Shown: positions 15,031-20,654 of the stretch, piece by piece
Position numbering within the stretch: the first letter of the stretch is position 1
Layout of the letters: each line of letters starts with the position of its first letter
Assembly (NCBI GenBank): GCA_035316025.1
Contig: DATFXL010000093.1
Span: forward strand, 1 to 20,964
DNA from: JALZAA01 sp035316025
Lineage (GTDB): Bacteria > Actinomycetota > Acidimicrobiia > IMCC26256 > JACDBD01
DNA length: 20,964 nucleotides
Direction of reading: 5' to 3'
Notes under the pieces: generated by a model
Database searches by the model: none
Told to the model about the DNA's origin: nothing
Seen by the model: only the letters and a program-made list of their open reading frames with translations
Position numbers and translations under genes: made by a program

Positions 15031-15061
15031 TCCGGACGCTGTCCGAGCAGGAGGAATCCGG

Positions 15062-15508
15062 GTGACGAGCTCCGTGACCACGCCGACGTTCGCAGACCTC
15101 TCGGTCGGCGACGAAGCCCCGCCTCTCGTCGTGGAGGATCTCTCGCGCACGCAGTTCGTGCGATATGCGGGTGCCTCGGGTGACTTCAACCCCATGCACC
15201 ACGACGACACGATCGCGACGTCGGTCGGCAACCCCTCAGTGTTCGGGCACGGGATGCTGACGGCGGGGCTCATGGCGAGAGTGCTCAAGGACTGGTTCGG
15301 ACCCGCCGCGCTGCGTCGCTACCAGGTGCGGTTCTCCAAGCAGGTCTGGCCCGGTGAGACCCTCACCTGCACGGCCCGAGTCGCGGGCCTCCGTGACGGG
15401 GAGGAGGGCGGAATCGGCCTGGTCGACGTCGAGTGTCAGGTCGTCAACCAGGACGGCGAGGCCAAGCTGACCGGGACCGCGACTGCTGCCCTCCCCAAGC
15501 GGGGCTGA
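15062..15508 (+). CDS. MaoC-like (R)-specific enoyl-CoA hydratase/dehydratase
   Basis: Single hot-dog-domain hydratase, 148 residues, which would interconvert trans-2-enoyl-CoA (or a related thioester) and (3R)-hydroxyacyl-CoA. The catalytic hydratase motif reads YAGASGDFNPMHHDD, with Asp41 and His46 in the D.N.xH arrangement. It is followed by FGHGMLTAGLMARVL, the central hot-dog helix. GTG at 15062 has a strong AGGAGGA seven bases upstream. It is followed five bases later by an SDR that fits the next step. The protein lacks the second, non-catalytic hot-dog domain of eukaryotic-type hydratase 2 and presumably acts as a homodimer. The substrate chain is unknown. Confidence 0.9.
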   Translation: MTSSVTTPTFADLSVGDEAPPLVVEDLSRTQFVRYAGASGDFNPMHHDDTIATSVGNPSVFGHGMLTAGLMARVLKDWFGPAALRRYQVRFSKQVWPGETLTCTARVAGLRDGEEGGIGLVDVECQVVNQDGEAKLTGTATAALPKRG

Positions 15509-15513
15509 TCGCG

Positions 15514-16416
15514 ATGGGATTGCTCGACGGCCGCGTCGCCGTGGTCACCGGTTCCGGACGGGGCATCGGACGCGAGTTCGCGCTGTGCATGGCGCGGGAA
15601 GGGGCGCGCCTCGTCGTCAACGACGTCGGTGTGAGCCTCGACGGTCGCGGCACCGACGAGGACCCCGCGGCGCAGGTCTGCAAGGAAATCGAGGCGCTCG
15701 GCGGGCAGGCGACTCCGAACTACGACTCCGTCTCGGACTTCGACGGCGCGGGCGGGATCATCCGAACGGCGGTGGACACCTTCGGGCAGCTCGACGTCCT
15801 CGTCAACAACGCCGGGATCGTGCGTGACCGCACCCTGGTGAAGATGAACGAGGACGACTTCGACTCCGTCATCGGCGTGCACCTGAAGGGGTCGTTCAAC
15901 TGCGCCCACCACGCTGCCGTGGTCATGAAGGACGCCGGGTACGGGCGCATCATCAACGTCACCTCGTCGGCAGGATTGCGTGGCAACTTCGGGCAGACGA
16001 ACTACGGCGCCGCCAAGGCCGGTCTGATGGGCATGACGTTCATCTGGGCGCTCGAGCTGGGCAAGTACGGGATCACGGTGAACGCCGTTGCCCCCGCCGG
16101 CGCGACCCGCATGACTGCCGGCCTGTTCGAACGGACGGGCGAGGAACCGCCTCCCGAGCAGAACCCCGCGCTCAACGCGCCGCTCGTCGCCTTCCTCTCC
16201 TCGGAACGGGCGAGTCACGTCAACGGCCAGATCCTCGGCCGCACCGACTACGCGTACACGATCTTCCAGCATCCCAAGCAGATCGCGTGGATGTGGCGCG
16301 ACGGTGGATGGGAGCCGGAGCAGGTCGCCGACCATTTCGACCAGGTCCTCGGCCAGCACCTCCAGCACGTCGGGATGGTGATGCCGCGGGGCATGGAGTA
16401 CGGCGAGCAGAAGTAG
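15514..16416 (+). CDS. SDR family oxidoreductase, (3R)-hydroxyacyl-CoA dehydrogenase-like (MFE-2 N-terminal type)
   Basis: NAD(P)-dependent dehydrogenase, 300 residues. The cofactor motif TGSGRGIG is at 12-19, NNAG at 98-101, catalytic Ser in VTSSAG (about 151) and YGAAK with Tyr164/Lys168. The start MGLLDGRVAVVTG and the VVNDVG...GRGTDEDPAAQV insertion after the second strand resemble the dehydrogenase unit of peroxisomal multifunctional enzyme type 2 (HSD17B4), longer than a basic 250-residue SDR. ATG at 15514 is used; an in-frame upstream reading (from 15433) would overlap the MaoC gene. Together with the preceding hydratase it could carry out hydration and oxidation of an R-stereochemistry beta-oxidation or related acyl-CoA pathway. 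Confidence 0.9.
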   Translation: MGLLDGRVAVVTGSGRGIGREFALCMAREGARLVVNDVGVSLDGRGTDEDPAAQVCKEIEALGGQATPNYDSVSDFDGAGGIIRTAVDTFGQLDVLVNNAGIVRDRTLVKMNEDDFDSVIGVHLKGSFNCAHHAAVVMKDAGYGRIINVTSSAGLRGNFGQTNYGAAKAGLMGMTFIWALELGKYGITVNAVAPAGATRMTAGLFERTGEEPPPEQNPALNAPLVAFLSSERASHVNGQILGRTDYAYTIFQHPKQIAWMWRDGGWEPEQVADHFDQVLGQHLQHVGMVMPRGMEYGEQK

Positions 16417-16421
16417 CCCGG

Positions 16422-17051
16422 GTGGCGATCCCGCTCGGCGTCGTCGACATCGTCTACGCACCGTTTTCGGTCGAGGCGCGCGCAGAGATGGCGATGGCGG
16501 ACGGCTTCGAGCACATCGATGTGCTCGTCGACGTCGATGCCGCGTCGCTCCCGTTGCCCGTCGGCTGCCCGACCTCGTTCCCGAAACCGCGCCCCGGCTG
16601 GTGCGCGACGCCCGCGCCGCGCCCCGGACCGGGCGCGTGGGAACGCACGGTCGAGTGGTTCCGGGCTGCGCCCGGCGCCCTGCTCGAGCCGTGGGCGGGC
16701 GCGGTCGTCGACTCGACCGACGCCTGCCGGGCGATGCTCTCTGAGGTACCGGGGCTGCGGCTGCTCGTCGACACCGGGCACGTCGCCGACTGGGGCGGCG
16801 ACCCGCTCGAGCTCCTGCCGGACGCCGACCACGTTCAGCTGCGCCAGGGACGCCCGGGCTCGGCGCAGATGCACATCGACGACCCGACCGGCGCCGTCGA
16901 CTTCACGGCCGTCATCGACCGACTGCGTGAGCTCGACTACGGGGGACGCCTGAGCGTCGAGTACTTCGACCTGCCCGACCTGGGCTGGCCCCTCGCCGAT
17001 CCCCGGACCTGGGCCCGCGACCTCGCTGCCGTCGTGCGCACGATGCTCTAG
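16422..17051 (+). CDS. Sugar phosphate isomerase/epimerase-like TIM-barrel protein (xylose-isomerase-like, AP_endonuc_2)
   Basis: Probable metal-dependent isomerase or epimerase, 209 residues, shorter than the usual 250-290 of the family. Visible barrel features: LGVVDIVYAPFSVEAR at the first strand, ALLEPWAG with Glu89, LLVDTGHVADWGGDPLELL with Asp117/His120, DHVQLRQ with His137, then LDYGGRLSVEYFD with Glu180. These are the positions where the family binds its divalent metal. The region between residues 45 and 80 is Pro/Arg-rich and seems to replace one or two barrel units. GTG at 16422 lies five bases after the SDR stop; the frame is open upstream but overlaps the SDR. It ends in a CTAG shared with the stop of the convergent SMP-30 gene. 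Substrate unknown. Confidence 0.75.
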   Translation: MAIPLGVVDIVYAPFSVEARAEMAMADGFEHIDVLVDVDAASLPLPVGCPTSFPKPRPGWCATPAPRPGPGAWERTVEWFRAAPGALLEPWAGAVVDSTDACRAMLSEVPGLRLLVDTGHVADWGGDPLELLPDADHVQLRQGRPGSAQMHIDDPTGAVDFTAVIDRLRELDYGGRLSVEYFDLPDLGWPLADPRTWARDLAAVVRTML

Positions 17052-17923
17052 CCGGGACCCGGCCAGGCATGCATCAGGAGACCGGGATGAGGGAGGCCTT
17101 CCCAGCCGACGACGCGGCCGGGGACGGCGTCGGTCGCGAACAGCGTGCGGCCGTCGGTGCCGCCGAAGCAGCAGTTCGTCGTGACGCCGTCACCGTCGAG
17201 GGCGAAGAAGTCGAGCTCCCGCCCGGCGGGGTCGACCACGCGCACGCCGTGCTCGACGGTGGCGGCGACGTAGTAGTTGCCCTCGGCGTCCAGGCAGAAG
17301 CCGTCACCGCCGCCCCGTCCGAGCCGTTCCACGATCCATTCGCGGTCGCCGTCGGGGAAGATGCGTTGCAGCCCGCGTCCTTCGACCACGACGAGCGTGC
17401 CGTCACGATCCAGCGCGATGCCGTTGCAATACATGAAGCCCTCGGCGATCACGCGCAGGTTTCCGTCGCGCTCGTACGCCATGACACGTCCGGACGGCTC
17501 GGGCGGCAGGGGGAAGTGCGGCGGGTCGGTGAAGTAGACGGTGCCGTCGGGCGCGACGACGAGGTCGTTCGGAGCCTGCAGATCCCGGTCGGCGAGGTAG
17601 CTGACGGTGCCGTCGACGCGCGCCAGCTGCAGCCCGGGCGTCGTCGGGTTGTACGCGTAGTCGACGTCGAGCGGCAGCTTCGAGAAGTCCATGCCGCCGT
17701 TCTGGGTAACCAGGATGCCGCCGTCGGATGCGAGCGCGGCGCCGTTGGCGCCGCCGCCGGTGTCGGCGAGCACATCGGCGCGCGCTCCTCCGGGGGGAAT
17801 GCGGTAGAGCGCGCCGGCCGCGACGCTCGTGACCACCAAGCTGGGTCCGCCGGGCGTGCCCTCGGGCACCCAGACGGGACCTTCGCCGAACACGATCCCG
17901 TCGGCGACCACCTCGGCGCGCAC
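17048..17923 (-). CDS. SMP-30/gluconolactonase/LRE family protein
   Basis: Six-bladed beta-propeller lactonase-type hydrolase, 291 residues, normal length. Metal-binding and substrate positions of the family are present: Glu14 in FGEGPVW, Asn119 in QAPNDLVVAPDG, Asn167 in YCNGIALD, Asp207 in GGGDGFCLD. Repeated blades read DG.....TD or DG....V. The open frame extends to 18793, but GTG at 17923 is the start: the family begins at ...V.FGEGPVW, and the upstream part would run through the opposite-strand selenoprotein gene. There is no Shine-Dalgarno; TAGAGT lies eight bases upstream, so a leaderless message is likely. It converges on the TIM-barrel gene by four bases. Likely a sugar- or aromatic-lactone hydrolase, but the substrate is unknown. 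Confidence 0.87.
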   Translation of the reverse strand: MRAEVVADGIVFGEGPVWVPEGTPGGPSLVVTSVAAGALYRIPPGGARADVLADTGGGANGAALASDGGILVTQNGGMDFSKLPLDVDYAYNPTTPGLQLARVDGTVSYLADRDLQAPNDLVVAPDGTVYFTDPPHFPLPPEPSGRVMAYERDGNLRVIAEGFMYCNGIALDRDGTLVVVEGRGLQRIFPDGDREWIVERLGRGGGDGFCLDAEGNYYVAATVEHGVRVVDPAGRELDFFALDGDGVTTNCCFGGTDGRTLFATDAVPGRVVGWEGLPHPGLLMHAWPGPG

Positions 17924-17931
17924 GGATCCGG

Positions 17932-17937
17932 ACTCTA
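17932..17937 (-). promoter_or_regulatory. -10-like element of the SMP-30 gene
   Basis: TAGAGT on the minus strand, eight bases before the GTG start, the same hexamer seen in the peptide-type importer promoter. The spacing would put the transcription start at the start codon. No clear -35 was found. Confidence 0.35.
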
Positions 17938-17971
17938 CGCGTTCCCTGACATGAGCATCCGACGACTCGCG

Positions 17972-17977
17972 TACGAT
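17972..17977 (+). promoter_or_regulatory. -10-like element upstream of the selenoprotein gene
   Basis: TACGAT fits TAnnnT and lies 25 bases before the GTG. CTGACA (17946-17951) is the only -35-like hexamer and is 20 bases away, longer than ideal, so the promoter is tentative. An AGGAGGT Shine-Dalgarno (17991-17997) sits five bases before the GTG. Confidence 0.35.
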
Positions 17978-18002
17978 CGGTCGCACCGAGAGGAGGTGGG
18001 CA

Positions 18003-18542
18003 GTGGCGCGAATCACGGTCCTCGACCCGACGGCGGAGCCGCCCGTGGTCGATCCCGACCCGGGGCCCGACGCCGGGAGCCTGACCGGGCGGGTGGTCGG
18101 CGTCCGCTCGGATCGGACGTGGCCGTCGTTCGAGTGGGTCATCGACGAGTGGTCACAGCGCTTGGTCGCCGCCGGCGCGCGCATCCGTCCTTGGCGCGCC
18201 GGCAATCGCATCGGCGACGAGGGGCAGCGGACATTCGTGGAGCTCGAGCACTTCGTCACCGATGTCGACATCGCCGTCATCGGGCTGGGCAACTGAGGCT
18301 CCTGCACGTCCTGGAGCGTCCACGACACCGTCCGCGTGGCGTCCCAGGGCAAGACGGCGGTCGTCGTCGTGACAGCGGAGTTCGAGCACCTGGCCCACAC
18401 CATGGCCGCCAATGCCGGGCGGGCGGGCCTGCGCGTCCACGTGCTGCCGTATCCGCTCGAGTCGCGGCCGGAGGCGGAGGTGCGCGCCATCGCTCGCCAC
18501 CACTGGCCCGGCCTTCTCGACTCGCTGGGGGCGCGCGAGTGA
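18003..18542 (+). CDS. UGSC family selenoprotein; in-frame TGA at 18294-18296 read as selenocysteine
   Basis: The reading frame from GTG 18003 meets TGA at 18294-18296 and continues in the same frame, open and with coding-type G/C third positions, to TGA 18540-18542. This gives 179 residues with Sec98-Gly99-Ser100-Cys101. The sequence before it, DVDIAVIGLGN, and after it, TSWSVHDTV, then GKTAVVVVTAEFEHLA, matches the UGSC family as I know it. In that family Sec or Cys occupies this position, next to a resolving Cys three residues on. The fold looks like alternating alpha/beta units; there is no signal peptide. AGGAGGT five bases before the start is a strong ribosome site. A stem-loop fitting bacterial SECIS rules follows the TGA. 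Biochemical function is not established, and a thiol/selenol redox role is inferred from the motif. Without recoding it would be a truncated 97-aa product. Confidence 0.85.
18308..18326 (+). promoter_or_regulatory. Candidate bacterial SECIS element
   Basis: TGGA (18312-18315) and TCCA (18319-18322) pair around the three-base loop GCG (18316-18318). GTC (18308-18310) and GAC (18324-18326) extend the stem across one C-C mismatch. The loop starts with G and begins after 19 bases following the TGA. The general bacterial model asks for a 3-14 base loop with G in its first two positions, an upper stem of at least four pairs and a spacing of 16-37 bases, all met here. The stem is short, so the call needs support by conservation. 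Confidence 0.6.
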
Positions 18543-18552
18543 GGAGCGCGGC

Positions 18553-19650
18553 GTGACGCACCCGCACAGCGAGATCGCGGGGCGGGTGGACTGCGGTCCC
18601 GAAGGATGCGAGCTCGACTGGCTGACCAGCGCCCGGCTCGAGGTCGACGACGACCCGGTCGCGTTCCAGAAGCTCGCCACCGACGCCGGCTGGGGTGACG
18701 GCCTTCCGCTCGTCCCGCCGACGGAGGAGCGCGTCCGGGATCATCTGGTGGCGTCGGGCCGGTTTCCCGACGAGTGCCTGGCCGAGCTTCCACCCCGCAA
18801 CGGACGCTGCACGGTCGAGAAGCTCGCCGTGAACGCGGTGATGGCCGGTGCTTCGGCGGGGGCGATGCCGCTGCTGTGCGCGGCGGTCGAAGCGATGGCC
18901 GACCCCGTCTTCAACCTCTTTGCGCTCAACACGACGACCTCCTGCGTCGTACCCGGGATGGTCGTCAACGGACCGGCGCGCCATGCGTTGTCGATTCCGT
19001 TCGAGGCCGGGTGCTTCGGCGGTGTCGGCGGTCCCGCGCCCGCGATCGGACGCGCCATGCGGCTCGTGATGCGCAACGTCGCCGGCCAGGTCGTCGGCGT
19101 GAGCTCGAAGAGCGTGTTCGGTCAGCCCGGCCGGGTGGCGGGGATCGTCGTCGGCGAATGGGAAGAGCGCTCGCCGTGGTCGCCGCTCGCGGAGCGCCGC
19201 GGTTTCGCCGGTGACGCGGTCACGGTGCACGGCTGCACCGGCACCGTTGACGTCGCCGACATCGTCGCCGACAACGGCGAGGATCTCCTCGAGATCATCG
19301 GCGCGTCACTGGCTTTCCCGGGCACCAACGCGTTCATCGGCGCCCACCATGGTGCCGAGATCCTGGTGTGCCTCGCGCCGCCGTGGGCGGACCTGATCGC
19401 CCGCGCGTACTCCGCGCTCGACGATGTCCAGGAACGGCTGTGGACGCACGCATCGCTCCCCGTCGAGCGGTGGCCCAAGCCGCATCGCGAGAAGGCGGTG
19501 GAGAACGGTCGAGTCGATGACGAGGGCCTGGTCCACCTCGTCGAGAGTCCCGGGCACATGCTGATCATGGTGTGCGGCGGCCTCGGGAACCTCCACGCCC
19601 TCGCCCTGCACAGCTTCGGCCCGACCCGCGCCGTCACCCGCGCCTTCTGA
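18553..19650 (+). CDS. Conserved protein of unknown function, UGSC-selenoprotein neighbour
   Basis: I do not know a biochemical function for this protein. Its 365 residues carry what look like family motifs: WGDGLPLVPPTEERV (47-61), TVEKLAVNAVMAG (87-99), VVNGPARHALSIPFEAGCFG (138-157), then AIGRAMRLVMRNVAGQ and EERSPWSPLAERRGF. It is soluble with no signal peptide. Cysteines occur in the N-terminal CGPEGC (14-19), at 75 and 86, in TTSC (131), GCFG (154), and in HMLIMVCGGLG near the C-terminus. GTG at 18553 is chosen because GAGGAG, overlapping the selenoprotein stop, lies six bases before it; the longer frame from 18412 overlaps that gene. The ten-base gap suggests co-expression and a shared task with the selenoprotein. 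Confidence 0.85.
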   Translation: MTHPHSEIAGRVDCGPEGCELDWLTSARLEVDDDPVAFQKLATDAGWGDGLPLVPPTEERVRDHLVASGRFPDECLAELPPRNGRCTVEKLAVNAVMAGASAGAMPLLCAAVEAMADPVFNLFALNTTTSCVVPGMVVNGPARHALSIPFEAGCFGGVGGPAPAIGRAMRLVMRNVAGQVVGVSSKSVFGQPGRVAGIVVGEWEERSPWSPLAERRGFAGDAVTVHGCTGTVDVADIVADNGEDLLEIIGASLAFPGTNAFIGAHHGAEILVCLAPPWADLIARAYSALDDVQERLWTHASLPVERWPKPHREKAVENGRVDDEGLVHLVESPGHMLIMVCGGLGNLHALALHSFGPTRAVTRAF

Positions 19651-19730
19651 CCTAGCGTGCGAGCGTGGCCACGGCCGCTTCGCCAACCGTCGCCACCGCG
19701 CCGGAGCGTGCGACCGCGATCGGGGAGCGA

Positions 19731-20651
19731 ATGAGCGTCCGCGTGATCAACCAGCTCGGCCCCAAGGCCGCCGAGGCCATGAGGGCCGCGCTTCCCGACG
19801 TCGAGGTCATCGAAGCGGGCGCCGATCCCTTGCCGCCCGACCTCCGCGCCGACGTGCTGTTCGGCGGATGGGGGCCGCGCTCCCTCGAGTACGCCCAGCG
19901 CGTCGGCTGGGTGCACCTCGCCGGCACCGGCGTCGACAATTTCCCGCCCGAGCTGTTCGACGGCCGTACCGTGACCTGCGCGCGCGGGGCCTCGGCCATC
20001 CCGATCTCCGAGTTCGTCCTGGCGGCGATGCTCGCCTTCGAGAAGCGCCTGCCCGAGACGTGGATCCACGAACCGCCCGAGCACTGGAACTTCGCTCCGC
20101 TCGGCTGGCTCAACACCCGCACGCTGGGCCTGGTCGGCCTGGGCGGCATCGGGCTCGCGGTCGCCGCGCGGGCGCTGCCGTTCGGCATGGACGTCCGGGC
20201 GCTGCGCCGGCGGCCAGAGCCGAGCCCGCTCGCCGGGGTCGAGGTCGTCGTCTCTCTCGAAGCGCTGCTCCCCGACGCGGATCACCTGGTGCTGGCGGCG
20301 CCCGCGACCGTTCGCACGCGTCACCTCATCGACGCGCACGCCCTCGAGCTCGTGAAGCCGGGCGTGCACCTCGTGAACATCGCCCGCGGCGCGCTCGTCG
20401 ACCAGGAGGCCCTCCGCGTCGCCCTCGACGACGGCCGGGTCGCGATGGCCACGCTCGACACCGTCGATCCCGAGCCCCTGCCCGCGGGTCACTGGCTCTA
20501 CACGCATCCGAAGGTGAGGGTTAGCGCGCACGTGTCGTGGGCGTCGCCCGCGGGCATGGCACGCACGCTCGAGATCTTCGTCGACAACCTCAGCCGGTAC
20601 GCGGCCGGCGAACCGGTGCTCCACGTCGTCGACGCCGACGAGGGCTACTAG
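19731..20651 (+). CDS. D-isomer-specific 2-hydroxyacid dehydrogenase family protein
   Basis: NAD(P)-dependent reductase/dehydrogenase for a 2-keto/2-hydroxy acid, 306 residues. The Rossmann motif GLGGIG is at 136-141. The catalytic residues are Arg219 in NIARGALVD, Glu248 in DPEPLP, and His267 in SAHVSW, so the triad is complete although the usual TPH is SAH. The N-terminal catalytic half has GW.HLAGTGVDNFPPELF and ISEFVLAAMLAFEKRLPE. ATG at 19731 is preferred because it begins the first strand (SVRVINQLGP) and follows GGGGAG. GTG at 19665 gives 22 extra low-complexity residues and is the alternative, 14 bases after the upstream gene. It follows the selenoprotein pair in the same direction. 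Substrate unknown. Confidence 0.9.
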   Translation: MSVRVINQLGPKAAEAMRAALPDVEVIEAGADPLPPDLRADVLFGGWGPRSLEYAQRVGWVHLAGTGVDNFPPELFDGRTVTCARGASAIPISEFVLAAMLAFEKRLPETWIHEPPEHWNFAPLGWLNTRTLGLVGLGGIGLAVAARALPFGMDVRALRRRPEPSPLAGVEVVVSLEALLPDADHLVLAAPATVRTRHLIDAHALELVKPGVHLVNIARGALVDQEALRVALDDGRVAMATLDTVDPEPLPAGHWLYTHPKVRVSAHVSWASPAGMARTLEIFVDNLSRYAAGEPVLHVVDADEGY

Positions 20652-20654
20652 CGC

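Noticed and set aside
14971..15288. Longer TetR frame starting at 15288
   Set aside because: Would overlap the divergent MaoC gene, which has its own strong Shine-Dalgarno and catalytic motif; the added residues are not protein-like.
18294..18296. Reading the TGA as a nonsense mutation or pseudogene
   Set aside because: The TGA falls exactly at the Sec position of the UGSC motif, coding character is unchanged downstream, and a SECIS-like stem-loop follows. A degraded gene would not be expected to keep all three.
18298..18317. Hairpin GCTCC/GGAGC as the SECIS element
   Set aside because: The loop would begin only six bases after the TGA, below the usual 16-37 base spacing; it may still compete with the other fold.
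18320..18339. Hairpin CCACG/CGTGG as the SECIS element
   Set aside because: Its ten-base loop has no G in the first two positions, contrary to the bacterial model; the TGGA/TCCA hairpin fits better.
17924..18793. N-terminal extension of the SMP-30 frame to 581 aa
   Set aside because: The extra 290 residues are Arg/Pro/Ser-rich, unlike any domain, and run antisense through the selenoprotein gene; the family begins near GTG 17923.
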